DNA from: Phanerochaete sordida
Taxonomy: Eukaryota > Basidiomycota > Agaricomycetes > Polyporales > Phanerochaetaceae
Direction: 5' to 3'
Length of the DNA stretch: 64,000 nt
Assembly (NCBI GenBank): GCA_019973155.2
Contig: BPQB01000046.1
Location: 124,001 to 188,000, forward strand
Part shown: positions 46,035 through 57,297 of the stretch, piece after piece
Numbering within the stretch: the first letter of the stretch is position 1
Layout of the letters: each line of letters begins with the position of its first letter
Program-made: the position numbers and the translations under genes
The notes under the pieces: generated by a model
Seen by the model: the letters and a program-made list of their open reading frames with translations, nothing else
What the model was told of the DNA's origin: nothing
Database searches by the model: none

Positions 46035-49000
46035 GGGCGCATCTCTTGGTCATCTGGACTGTGCAGATCATCTCGCTCAATCTCTCCACAATAATCTGTA
46101 GAACACTATTTGTATGATAATATACTGGCAATGTACTGACAAGACAAAACGCAGTGCTGCTCTGTCGTCATCGCACGTTGGCTGTCCCCACCCGACAAAT
46201 GCCGGTAGTCTACGCAGGCCACCTCGCGTCCGGGACGACAGGGCCGTTCCGCTCGGGGTCAGCGGGAGGATAGCGTTGGTCTGCGCAGGCGGTGTTGAGC
46301 CCAGGGCAGGAACCTTAACGCACTTCCGCCGGACAACGTGCTACAACAACGGCGATCGTACCAAATAGGAAGGTGTAGTCGCGCTGGAGGCCTTGGTCGT
46401 CCTGGCAGAGGGCAGCACACACTGCTGCTCGGGAATGAACCGCGGCCGCCGCGAGCTCGCACGGCCGGCTGCAGTGCCCTGCGATGGTCCGGGACCGCGC
46501 ACAGAACCGCGCAGGCGACCGGCACGGCAGGATCGCGCTGGGGGCCTGAGGCCTGAGGGGTGCCTCGCCCGCCTCGACCCGCTCGACGCCTTCATTCCCG
46601 CGGCTCCACCGGCAGAGACCCGCGCGGACAGGCGCATATCGAGTGCCCAGGGTGCACCGCACGGCCAGCGTCCGTGCCCTGGACGCTTGCATCGCGGCAC
46701 GCCGGGCGGCCGCACGAACGCAGGGAGCCTCGGCCTCGGTGAAATAGGATGCGCGTTGCTTGCGCGCAAGGACAATGTTGAGGGCTAAGACGTGTTGGCA
46801 AACTCCGCTGCTGCCTATAGACTCCGACGCCAAGATCTCGACGACGTGACGGCGCGGCGTATTTTTCTTGGCCCTGCGGTCTGGGTCAAAAAATGACGCC
46901 CCGCCGCGGTGTAATGGATGAGGTACACGTACATCGTAGACCGCTGATCGAACTTGCTTGCAACCTGAAATCGTCCCAATGGCTCCGACGCGGACATACG
47001 CGCCGTAGCCCTAACCCACGGGAAGGAATGAAAGGAGTTATCGCGGTCAAGATCAAGTCGCCGTGCATCCGGGTTCCAGATCAATAAGGATGAATACAGT
47101 ACTCACCCTCGCTGCAGATTCATGTTGTCGCTCAGCTGATCCCATGCAGAGGCTTATCATATTGACGTAAACGCCTACTCGCTGAAGTCTCGCAGATCTG
47201 CTCCGCAGAGTCTGGGAAACATGAATATCAGCGTGTCATTGTGCCTCGTAATACTCGGCGGCGGCGGCGGGAGGAGCCCTGCCTTGCGTACGAAGCCACC
47301 TACGTCTCCCGAGGGCTTCGAAGAGGGTATGGCTCAGTAATACCGCCGACCGCGTGTAGAGGTGCATTGGACACGTCAATGCGCTGCCCACAGTCGGCTG
47401 GCAGCCTCCAAATACCTTGCTTCGGGTCGACGTGCCATCTGCCAGCCGCCACAACAGCGCGCGGCGGGGCTGCGTGCAGACTGCTGACTACAAGGGCCCG
47501 TAGCACAGCCGCGACGGGCGAGGTGGGCCATCGAGATCAACGGCAGCCGTTCAAGGGCCTTCGTGCCAGGGATCATCCATATTTCCAATGGGTCCGTGAA
47601 CCTGGAACGCATGTATCAGCGGCCCAGGATCGCGTTGAGCGAGCGGAACAACTCCGAATTGAACAGACATTGGGGCAGCGCAGCTAGCTCCGATTGTCAG
47701 AGACTAGCGACAAGCCTATGTTTGATCGCAGCGATGGTCCAGGGCCTGGTCGTGCTGTACGGCGAATCGTTGAAGTCAGGACCGCGCAACATGGTCATCG
47801 AGCCAGCGACGCACCGTGTATGGTCCCCAGCTTCAAGTCGCCGTCTGCATTCTTGCTCCAAGGAGAACTCCGCTGCTCAGGCTGATGGGGCACACAAGTA
47901 ACACGCACTACCTCCAGGTCGAAGAAGGGCCCGAGTAGCGAACCTGAGGGCCATACGTCGTGGATACTGCGACGGATGTCGGACCAGCGGGTGGGGCGAG
48001 ACACCCCTCGAGGCCTAGGGGGTGGTGGCACTTTTTGAGGAACAATGGCCAGAAACCAGACGGGCTGGCAAGCGCCACACTGCCTGCTGCGAGCGAGAGG
48101 AACGGCCTGTTCGGCACGACCGGGCCCACCACTCTTTCCACGTTGTCCCGGGCATGAGAATGGAGCTGGCGCCCAAGCCAGAGGCTATCTGCAATCTGCA
48201 ACTGCACGATATCGAGGGCTTCTCGAGCGAGCGTGACTGCCTTCGCCGAAGCTTCTGCAGGCCTCGTTGCGTTCCGAAGAGCACGCACTGCAGGAAGGTT
48301 AGATAGCACGCACGAGCGAGGTCATACAGCAACTTATTGGCCCGTGTTGCACAGATTGTCCCGCCCAGAAATGCGCCCGACGGTCGCCATTCTTGCACTA
48401 GAGTACAGATTTGGACGCCTATCGATGACAGTTGAATCAGAACTGCGCGCGCGGAGGCGAACCGAGAATTATACAAGCCCACTGTTCAACGTGTGAACAT
48501 CATGCTTCCCGCGACGGAGGTCGATCCCTTGTCACGGAGGAGGCATAATTCCACGGCGAGGACTCGTCGAAGACAAGAACGCACTTCTCCGGCGCTAATA
48601 TGGGTGCGAACTTCGTAGAAAAACCCTCAGCACAGTGTCCTCGATGCGCCCAGACGCCGAATATCTTCTCCCGATGCATTCGAGCAGGATGGCCCCGACA
48701 GCGCGTGCAATAATCTGGGATCTGATGAGTCTGGAAGCCTTCGCACAGCCGGCCGCGTGCCCGAATTATTTGCCAGTATTCCGAGCGACCGGACTGCAGA
48801 AACGTTGGCCCTTGGGAGCAAGTACGAGAGGGCCTCTCAGCGCGACGCGCCCGTCGGCCAGCGACACTCCGCACGGCACGGCCCTGGCACAGCTTACGCC
48901 TGCCGTACACGAATAGGTCAGGGTAAGGGTTCAGCAAGAGTATCCCCTTCGGCACTTTGGGTTGAGCGACGCTCGTCCGAACGCGGGCTGAGCTGGCGTG

Positions 49001-49745
49001 CGCGTGTAGGAGCCCTTGAAACGTTGGCCCAAGTCGATGGAGATGAAGGCCAACAAGGGCAGGAAACTCCCGCACCTCCTTAACCGCTCCCAAGTCAGCT
49101 CTGCGCATGCCGTTGTCAAGCTGTGCGTCGACTCCTAGGTCCTGCCCCACGGAGCCACCACCGTCTAGAAGACCCCTTGGCCGCCGCATGCGCGCGAAGT
49201 GCCGTTGCCGCGGTCCGAGGCTAGCTTCGCGTGTTCCTGCTGTAATGAGCCGACCGTAGGTTCACGAACATCCCAGGAGGCTTCCCAGCAAGGAGCAGAA
49301 GAAGACGACGAGGGAGGCCACTGGAGGCCAGCGGTCAGGGATCGCACTGGAAGGTCTATGCTAAACTGCACGAGGCAGATAGACCCCCAAATTGCCATCA
49401 GGAAGTCCTGCGGTGATTTCTATCAGATTCGCCCTCGACGCATCGGCGAGGCAGTCGAGTGTCTACCACCTTGCGTCACAACGAGCGGACGCCTAGACTT
49501 GTGCCAGCAATGTGGAGAGCAGAATCAGGATTTCGCATTTCATTTACAAGTTCGTGACGTACAATGCTAAAGACTCCGAAACAAAGATGGATTCTCGTCA
49601 AGTGATATGCTCTGCTAGCCCATCGGAGCCGCAGAAGAGTACATCGTCCGGGGGTATGAGAAGAGCGACAAGGTAGCGAGACTATTAAGCACGACCAACC
49701 AGACAGGGTGAAGAACACGTCCGTGATGAGCGAACGTTCCGCGTG
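46035..49745. other. 3.7 kb convergent region without a confident gene
   Basis: Lies between the stops of ECO1 (+) and LST8 (-). The minus strand holds open frames 48500..49189 (230 codons), 47908..48309 (134) and 47376..47612. Some intron-like junctions occur, for example gtgcgt..tacag at about 47812-47751 with a TGAC branch site. Hydrophobic snippets such as DFLMAIWGSICLVQFSIDL (49408-49352) and FLPLLAFISIDLGQ (near 49065-49024) suggest an eroded or highly spliced membrane-protein gene. I could not join a complete reading frame and name no family. The interval 46300-46800 is GC-rich with long shadow frames on both strands. Confidence 0.3.
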
Positions 49746-51248
49746 TTAACCTGCACCGTCGTGCAGAGCACAGCAGACAGCGGCTGCGCGAAGGGAGTCA
49801 GCCTAGATCCGCACGTTCGGAGGAGGAGGGGGATCTGGAACCTTTATGGTGGCCATTGTATTGCCGTACTGTCTCACCCGATGCCATTTCCCAAAGTCGC
49901 GCAGTGTGATCCGACGAAGCTATACTTCGTTACCCCTGTGTGGACAGGGAGAGATGAAATTGAACGCACCTGTCACCAGATACGCGGAATCCGCACTGAA
50001 TGCGCAATCCCAGACCCATCGCTGATGGCCTTGGAGTATTTTCTCCAGCTTAAACTCGTAGTTTGGCGATATTGACCAGATCTTGACGGTCGTGTCGGCA
50101 GAGCAAGTCGCCAGATACCTGGTCAAGACGTTAGCTCGATTCATACTCGCGTATCGATTGCTGGAAAACCGAATGCAGGAGACTCACTTTACATCTGGAC
50201 TCAGCAAACACCGCGTGAGGTATTTATTGTGAGCCTGAAATTTCGTCACAGCTTGGAATCTGGGTAACTCCGACCGCTCGTCGTTAATCTTCCAAACGTA
50301 GCATTTCCCCTGAATGATAGATTAGTTGACCGCAGAACAGTCAGATACAGGTCCTGCGCGTTCTTACCTTGTTATTACCAGCTACGAGACAAGAGCCGTC
50401 TGAGGCCAGGCTGATGGAGCGCATCGGAATATCACCAGCGGGTGTCTGAAATTCCTTTTTGAGCGTACCGCTGTGCGACCGTGGGTGGGAGACGTACTAA
50501 TTCGTGCGTGCACAGGTTCTCTGAGAGGTCCCATTGCTTGATCCTTCCCGCTTGATCACATGAGATAAGTTCACCTTGGTTGGGGTGAACGACAACATCG
50601 TTCACTGGAATGAGGTCAGGTCGAGGGTCTTGCCTGTGTTGAGCAGAGGGATCGGTACCTGGAGCTTCGTTGTCGTAATTTCGGTGGAGATGTGTGGTCC
50701 TGCACGCGCAGGATCAGCACGCGGGTCACGCACAGGTCAAGCCAAGGCCAGAGCGCACCGCAGGTCCCATATTTTTATGGTGCCATCCTCGCTCCCTGTG
50801 ACGAGCCATTTGCCCTCGCTGTGGAAGCAGACGGCTGTGATGTTTGAGTTGTGACCTTCGAACGTGTGAATCTGCGGCGAGTGTGAGACGGGATCGGTGC
50901 AGCCGCGGAACGAACGTGTGATTACCGGCGTGGAGAGGTTGCTCGCGATCTCGTATATGTGCACTTTCTTGTATATGGCGGCGGCTAGGAAGCGTTTGCT
51001 GACGGGAGGCTGAGCTCGCGCCGCGTAGCACTAGAGCGTTGTGCTTACTCCGGAGATATCGCGAGACGGTTCACTTGCTGAGATGGGACGATATGATGGG
51101 GATGAGCACAAGTCAAGGGGGCGTGAAGGGCATGCGACCTTACACCAGTTTCGTTTGTCCGAGATATCGTCCTGGAGCAGATGCCGCTCCAGGCCTCCCA
51201 GAAGCGAATGTCCTTGTCGTAGGAGCCGGTGACGAGGATGACGGACAT
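49746..51248 (-). CDS. LST8: LST8, WD40 subunit of TOR complexes
   Basis: Eleven exons: 51248..51144, 51077..51049, 50998..50926, 50871..50759, 50699..50659, 50604..50498, 50454..50368, 50309..50188, 50118..49970, 49919..49842, 49783..49746, giving 313 residues. The seven WD40 blades can be followed: [111 protein letters not shown], then [20 protein letters not shown], closing with AAVCCALH. Length and repeat order equal yeast Lst8 and human mLST8, which hold the TOR kinase active site in TORC1 and TORC2. The sixth intron is uncertain: two 43-nt choices (50497..50455 or 50513..50471) both keep frame. Confidence 0.94.
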
Positions 51249-52284
51249 GTCCTGTCGCGGCGCGGCCTGTGCTGGGGCTCTGGTCTGGACAGGCATCGTG
51301 GTCGGCGCCGTGGTCGTGGACGTCCGCGAGCAGCAGGCGGAGGCGCGCTACGGGCGTCTGGGGGAGTTGAAAATCAGAAGGGCCGGCGCGGTGCATGCAT
51401 TCGTTGTCCTCCGACCTCATCGAGGCTCAGGCCGTCTGTCCCCCCTTGGCCTCCCTTGACTTGTCCATACCGAGCTCGTCATCCAAACCCTCTTCTCCGC
51501 CGCCAGGCAACCCGAAAATATGCCGCACCTTTCCGTTTGGCCCGACCAGCCGCCCAGGTGGCATTAATCCAGTCCTATGAACTCGCTCCGTCATACCTCG
51601 CCGCACCTTGCCCAGGGGTCCACATCGCCCGGAAACCACCGCGCTGCTATCGCGGTACAGCCCCAGGGGCACCCAGCCAAACTTCGATCCGCGGGACGTC
51701 CTTTAATTCTCCTCACCCTCGCTGGCTATTCCCGCTGCTGCTTGTCGTGTGCCTTCTCACCACACTATTTCTCAGGACTTCCCCCTCATGTCGCACCGTC
51801 TCCTCTCTATCTTTGGCTTCTCCTTCCCGTGAAGGGCGATCACTGGACTCGCCCTTTCGAATCCTGTGCCTCTCCCTCGGGCCACGCCGCTGTGCCTCGT
51901 TTGGGGTCTGTGGACGACTCAGGTTCTGACCATGCAGGGCTGTCCGTGCACGCAAGCTTCTGCCGGACGATCATGTACTGTTCTAACCGGTTTCCTGCCC
52001 GGGTTCGCTTAGTCCGACCCACCGTGCCAGATGAATGAGCCACACAGCTCCCTCATACGCATACTGATCGAATACTCCCTCTCTCGAATAGCTTCTATTT
52101 GGGAATGTTGTGCTAGATCTCACTTTCGAAGGCGTAGCTTCATGCTGCCCTCGACCACCCGTGGGTATTTTCGCCTGTCCTTCAAGTATAAAGCTCCAGT
52201 GCTCTGGCCTTCCATGGACACTCAAGCACATCGCACATCTCTACAACCACAGGCTACTGGTGAACCCCTAGTCAATCTATGGAC
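51249..52284. other. Intergenic upstream of LST8 and the 57-residue gene
   Basis: About 1 kb. A minus-strand open frame at 51427..51672 (81 codons) contains RTGLMPPGRLVGPNGKVRHI and looks mildly protein-like, but I found no start, splice partner or family for it. A plus-strand frame at 51577..52038 is also unsupported. The region must hold the promoters of both flanking genes. Confidence 0.35.
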
Positions 52285-52612
52285 ATGTTTGCTGTACGTC
52301 TCACTCACCTCCACCGGTGTCTATACTGACCCTGGCGCAGCCCGGTACTCGTGTTTCCTTCCTTGCAGAGAATGGTGCCGTTGTCAACGGCACAGTTCGG
52401 TCCGTAGGCAGAGGCGAGGTAAGCATTTGAACATGCTATCGTCATCGTTAGCCGAGTCTCACGTATTGTCTTTAGGGTGGGCAGGCATACGCCCAAGTCT
52501 CTGTTGATGGCGATGCTGGGCCGCCACGCGAAGTCCCGTAAGCATCCACGCTATGTGTCTCGTCCAATACTGACGATCCTTTGCTAGCACTGCGGCATTG
52601 AACCGCATATAG
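52285..52612 (+). CDS. Tiny 57-residue beta-barrel-like protein, unknown
   Basis: Exons 52285..52293 (9 nt, Met-Phe-Ala), 52341..52418, 52476..52537, 52588..52612, all with GT-AG borders and frame kept throughout. The product is 57 residues. It starts MFAPGTRVSFLAENGAVVNG, then GTVRSVGRGEGG and AYAQVSVDGDAG, and ends PTALNRI. The G-x-x-V-x-F..G-x-V-x-x-V pattern resembles small SH3/Tudor-like or KOW-like barrels, but I cannot name a family. Four coherent short exons in so little sequence are better explained by a real gene than by chance. An alternative first exon in another frame begins at 52213. Function unknown. Confidence 0.55.
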
Positions 52613-53273
52613 CGGCGCGAAGCCGGCGCGCCACAATGGCAAAAGCAGCATACACGGACTGCCGTAATGTATTATTCTCAAGGACACCCGTATTATAACA
52701 TGTAGCCTTTACCCATCGTAGATTAGCTGTATACTTGCTCTCTCCGTCGATAGCTGGCCTATTCGGCTACTTACCGCTCTGCTAGTTGTCGCCCGCTGTC
52801 AATGCTAGACCGTATAACTTATGCTCGCTCCTAGATGATCGGATATGGGCGTCGGCGATACGCATGTATGCCGTATTCCAGAAGGTTTATCACCCATCTC
52901 CTTTCCATCTCGTGTGGAATATTGAGGTCCAGGCGATGTGATCAGGACCCTGAAAGGCCAGGGAGGGCCCTGGCCGCCTGCTGCATCATCCAAGGGCACT
53001 CGAGGCTGCTGCCGTAGCGTCGGCCTGTACCAGAAATGTTTCCGGCTGGACTGATTCGGACCGCTGGCCTGTAAGTTTGGCTCCCGGCGGAGGTATCTGA
53101 TATGTATCTGAGTCCGAACGGGAGTATCCGATCTCGATGCCCCCCTAACTCAGCGTCCTCCTCCCAGAGCCTAACTCTATCATGCTTTCTTGCCCAGTCT
53201 CACGTTAGCTCTGTCAGTCCCCATCTCTCCTTCGTGTAATCTGCGATGCTGATCTAGGAACCCCAATAAGCTG
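52613..53273. other. Intergenic, no gene seen
   Basis: About 660 bp between the tiny gene and the SDR-like gene. It may contain an upstream non-coding or coding exon of the latter (a gtaatc..tccag intron could end at 53289). Nothing else is seen. Confidence 0.4.
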
Positions 53274-54727
53274 ATGATTGTCCTCCAGATTCTACACCAC
53301 CTGCTCGCCTCGATCCCTCTCGTCAGGGTGATCGTGGGATGGTCCACGCGCGAGGGTCTCCACCTGCACCGCCACCTCGAGCGCAGCCTTCGTGCAGCAC
53401 TTCTGTCGCTCAACTCGTCTCTGGCAACCTCCGAACGCCTGGCATCGAGGCTCTATGCCTGGCTGTCGTATATGCTCTCTGGCATGCCCTGTGGGGTGTA
53501 CAAGCCCCAAGATAGCGCCGTGGTTATTCTAGGGGATATCGATGGTACGGGCAACAGACATCCCTTCTTCTCAGCTGCAGGGAACATGCGCTTACAGGGT
53601 CGCTGGTCTAGGTCTCGGGCGCGCGGTCGCCCTGAGTTTCTCAGAACTCGGCTACACCGTCTTCATGCTGTCGACTTCCAGTTCAGAACCGGCCCTTTCA
53701 GGCGTGACCGAGAAGTCGTCCGCCGTGCTCTCTGTAAGATCCGCTATCTCCCGCGTTGTGCCGCGCACCTTCGAGGCTGACGAGCACGGCCTGCCGTTCC
53801 GCGCCGCGCAGCTCCTCTACGCCTGGCACACGAAGAAGGAGCGATCGCCGGCCGCGCACTGGGGCACGGTCGCCCCCATCACGCTCGACACTCACTCCGC
53901 GGCACAACGCACGCACGCCGCCGAGACCGTGCACGCCTACTGCGAGGACCACGCCCTGCAGCTGTGCGCCCTGATCGTCCTCCCCGCGGCGCCTTCTCCC
54001 GCGCGGCGCGGTCCTGGCTCCCGCGCGCCGCCCAAGCCCGGCGCGGACGGCGGCCGCGCGGCGGCCATGTGGGGCGGCGGGCTCGAGGCGGCGGCGAGGG
54101 AGCCCCTCGCGATCGTGCGCGACTACTCCGATCTCCTGACGCGCGCCGCGGGCCGTGTGGTCCTGATGTCGCGGTGCGTCGCACACAGTAAGTCCGTCTG
54201 TCATACGCCGACGGGCACCCTCGCTGATCCACAACCCAGATGCAGCAGGTGCGGACCGCCTCCTCGACGGGACGCGGGAGTGTCTCGCGGTGAACCTTAA
54301 CCAGGCCCTCGAGCCGCTCGGGGTCCGTGTGTGCTCCCTGACCACGGGGGCACCGGAGGACTTTGGGGAATATCCGCCATCCCCTTCTGTCGCGCACGGA
54401 GACCCCTGGGCTGCTGGAGAGTTCGACCCATCTGCCAAACAAGCTACGCCAGGAGGCAGTAATCCCGACGATGCGCACACGGACATGCCCTATCATGGCG
54501 CGGTCTGTGATGTTCTACGAGACATTGCGAGCACCGCGTAAGAGCATAATTGACATGTGCCGCGAATTTTACGAACTAAATTGCCCCACAGCTATCCAAA
54601 AACCGTCTACACCGTCGGTTACCGCCCATGGCTATCATGGGCGTGGCGCGTGGCGCCCAACACTGCACGCTTAGTATTTATTTCGCCCATAGCACAAAGA
54701 TTGATAGAATGGTGCTGTTGGAGCTGA
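53274..54727 (+). CDS. SDR/DUF1776-like Rossmann-fold protein
   Basis: Exons 53274..53544, 53612..53733, 53812..54187, 54240..54537, 54592..54727 give about 400 residues. After a helical N-terminal region (LERSLRAALLSLNSSLATSE, YAWLSYMLSGMP) comes a Rossmann strand-turn-helix, VVILGDIDGLGRAVALSFSE, then LGYTVFMLSTSS and ETVHAYCEDHALQLCALIVLP. Later parts read AREPLAIVRDYSDLLTRAAG and RVVLMSRC, then NLNQALEPLGVRVCSLTTG. The last exon YPKTVYTVGYRPWLSWAWRV is joined by a clean gtaaga..cacag intron and reads like the membrane-proximal end of fungal DUF1776/PBR1-type SDR proteins. No Tyr-x-x-x-Lys catalytic pair was found, so enzyme activity is doubtful. The start is uncertain; an upstream exon may exist. 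Confidence 0.62.
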
Positions 54728-54821
54728 ATCACGGAGCGGATGTATCACTTTCTTGGATATCAGATATTTGTGGATAGATTGCTTTGTCTTGTACTGGGAT
54801 GTCGGTCCTAACGGAGGGCCG

Positions 54822-55744
54822 TTAATTTAATGAAGACGGAGATTTGGGGAGGCGGCGCACTCGAATCATGATGCTCAGACGCTGCCCGCCGCCGTACTCA
54901 ACGCCGCCAAGCACGCCCCGTAATAAAATGGAGTGTTTGTACCTGTACCTCGTGGCGTCTCTGTGACGTAGGAGACGGAGGTTAGCGTCTGAGTCATGCA
55001 CGAGGACGCCTAGACTCGCCTTTGAATGTAGACGCTGCCGGAGGGCAGCAGCATCTCATACGAATCTGAGGGATCCTCGGCATTCTCAAGCCGCATGGAC
55101 CTCATATTTCCCAGGCTTACACCTAGAATCCACGACCCGCTGGCTTCGACGTTGTCGACATGCGGCTGCGGTGCGAACTGTCGGAAGAATGATTAATTAG
55201 ACGGCGGAGGTTGCGCACCAAAATTTCTCCGTCCGATGCGAGGTGCAAGATGTGCGTCTGGGTAGGCTCGTCGGGGTAAACGGACTTGAGGCGCGCCAGG
55301 ACGTGGTCCAGCCCGGGAACGTCGTCATGCCATGACGAGACGTGCATCTCACGATAGCGTCTGATGACGCCGTCGAAATGACCCTGGAGCGAAAATTTCA
55401 GCACCTCAAAAATGAGCAGTAAGACGCGCGGTATTCGCCTCCTCGAATGTGTAGTACTCGTCCGGCAGAAACAAGTCCTCGGTTGACGAAGGCGTGGGCG
55501 CTGCTCGTGACGCTAGGTAGTCCCTTTGGCGCCGCCTAGACTTGCGATTCTCACTTGCGTTCAGTTTTTCTAAAGACGCGGAGAGCAAGACGCGCTGCTC
55601 CTTCAGGGAGAAGAAATTCGGGTAAAATGTCATGTCAGTTGGATATCCATCAGCCTTCAAAGATATTGGCCGTCGCGGAAACGACGTCGCGCCGGTGATG
55701 CAGTGAGCGCGTCGTAGGCTATGTCGACATGCAAACTGTAGCAT
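54822..55744 (-). CDS. ALKBH7: ALKBH7-like mitochondrial Fe(II)/2OG dioxygenase
   Basis: Exons 55744..55439, 55383..55219, 55165..55020, 54960..54822 give 251 residues. The basic N-terminus (MLQFACRHSLRRAHCITGAT) suits a mitochondrial presequence. The AlkB core shows MTFYPNFFSLKEQRVLL, EEGHFDGVIRRYREMHVSSW, the ligand motif PHVDNVEASGSWILGVSLGN (His and Asp), PSGSVYIQRDATRYRYKHSI (second His) and RLSIMIRV with the 2OG-binding Arg. This fits the ALKBH7 branch, known in animals for regulated necrosis and mitochondrial RNA or protein oxidation rather than alkyl-DNA repair. Two of its three introns begin with GC (see findings). It converges on the SDR-like gene with only 94 bp between stops. Confidence 0.88.
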
Positions 55745-56012
55745 GACCTGGGCTGGCAGGTGGAGGTGTTGAAAAGGGTTTGAGGATGGAGGATGGCGGG
55801 AGACTGAAAGCGGCAAGGCCGGCGGGCGCCTGTGATAGCCTTCGTGGCGCTTCGGCAGTTCCCGGCCGCCTGATGAGATCTGGACGAGGCTCTGCCGCGA
55901 GCCGGAACGATCCTCCAACCAGGTCCGTGTCTCCTCCCTCGACCTCAGCGCCACACAGACACACCGCTCGGCCGTATAATCTTCTGCACGCCACACTAGC
56001 CGCGATTCATGC
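55745..56012. promoter_or_regulatory. Short bidirectional promoter ALKBH7-like / carrier-like
   Basis: 268 bp separate divergent start codons at 55744 and 56013. Both products look mitochondrial, which suggests shared control. No specific motif identified. Confidence 0.5.
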
Positions 56013-57297
56013 ATGTCCACCGCTCAGAGCGATGCTAGCTCACAGGGCGACCAGAGCGGCAACACCAACTCCATCTACGCCGCCATAGCCAGAAGCGCCA
56101 CAAGATCCGTAGCCCTCTACTTTTCGCGCCCTGTCCGACTTTTCAGACCTTCGAAGGGTAGGAGAACACATAATTTCTGGTCCGCGCTGCCGACTCATCG
56201 AAAAATCTTCCGCATCTCGCGATCAGTCAACGGATGGCAAACCCTCAGGTTGCTGGCAACCCAGGAAGGCCATTCTCTGACGCCGCAATACATGCGACAT
56301 CTCGTAAAGCAGCAGGGCGTACGTCAGGCCATTTTTCTGCTCATCAGCTTCTTTCGAGATTCCATCTGATCGTTTTCCAGCTTTCCGTCATCGCCAAACA
56401 CTTCATACCTCCCATGATGGTGAACCTCGTCCTGGGCTCCGTGTTGTGGACGACATACTCCGAGGCAGCCACTTTTCTGGAGCCCCACATAGACTCGCCG
56501 ATCCCCCTCGCAGCCGCTTCAGGCGCCCTTGCCGGCGCTGCACAAGCTCTTCTCGCTGCTCCCGCCGAAAACGTTCGTTTCGTGTTGGAGGGAGGCTCCG
56601 CAGCAACCGGCTGGTCGTACGCGTGGAAGGAAGTTTTCCGCGGAACCAGTGGCGCACAGACGCTCTCCAAGCGAGATGAGCTCCACCAGGCCCGCGAAGT
56701 CCGAGAGTGGATGCGCGAAGTCAGCGACATGGCCGGGCGTGGCTGGCACGGCTGGAAGTGGGGCGTCGCGAAGGACGCATGCGGTGCGCGGCTCACATGA
56801 CCTCGTGTGCGCGGCGCGTGTGTGCTGACACGCCGCCAGGCTTTGCGGTCTTCTTTACCGTCTTCGAAACGACACGTCGCCTCGCCGTGGCCGCGAAGGC
56901 CTCCACGCAGCGCCGCCTGCAGCACGCGCACCGGCGCGCGGCCCTCACGCGCAACGCCCCGCGCGTCGCCCACGCACTCACGCTCGTCATGGGCGGTGCC
57001 GTCGCGGGGCTCGCGTACGAGCTCGCGTGCCGCCCGTGGGACGTCGCGCGGCACGCCGTGCACGTCGGCCGCGTGCTCGGCGCGCGCGCGGGGGCCCCCG
57101 CCGCGGGCGTCCTGCTGCAGAAGCTCAGGGACGACGGCGTGGCGGCGTTCTTCAGGCCGGCGGTCGTGCACGAGCACGCGCCGCACGCGTCCCCCGCGCA
57201 GCGCCGGCTGCACGCCCTCGGCCGCACGCTCGGTCGCGTGGGCCCGTGGGGCATCGGGTTCTTGGCCTGGGAGGCGTTTGGGCCCGGCCTCTCGTGA
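56013..57297 (+). CDS. Mitochondrial-carrier-fold protein, divergent
   Basis: Exons 56013..56157, 56227..56318, 56381..56783, 56840..57297 give 365 residues. The start is MSTAQSDASSQGDQSGNTNS. Hydrophobic segments include VIAKHFIPPMMVNLVLGSVLW, then IPLAAASGALAGAAQALLAA followed by PAENVRF, and VAHALTLVMGGAVAGLAYEL followed by CRPWDVARHAV. Those two motifs resemble the P-x-[DE]-x-x-[KR] signature that follows odd-numbered helices of SLC25 carriers (degenerate forms PAENVR and RPWDVAR). The C-terminus has VGPWGIGFLAWEAFG. The substrate is not predictable and the signatures are poor, so this may be a non-transporting relative. The last exon is extremely GC-rich. Confidence 0.65.

Noticed and set aside
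46393..46833. Overlapping frames of 131-172 codons on both strands
   Set aside because: GC-rich noise; neither has a family match or splice support.
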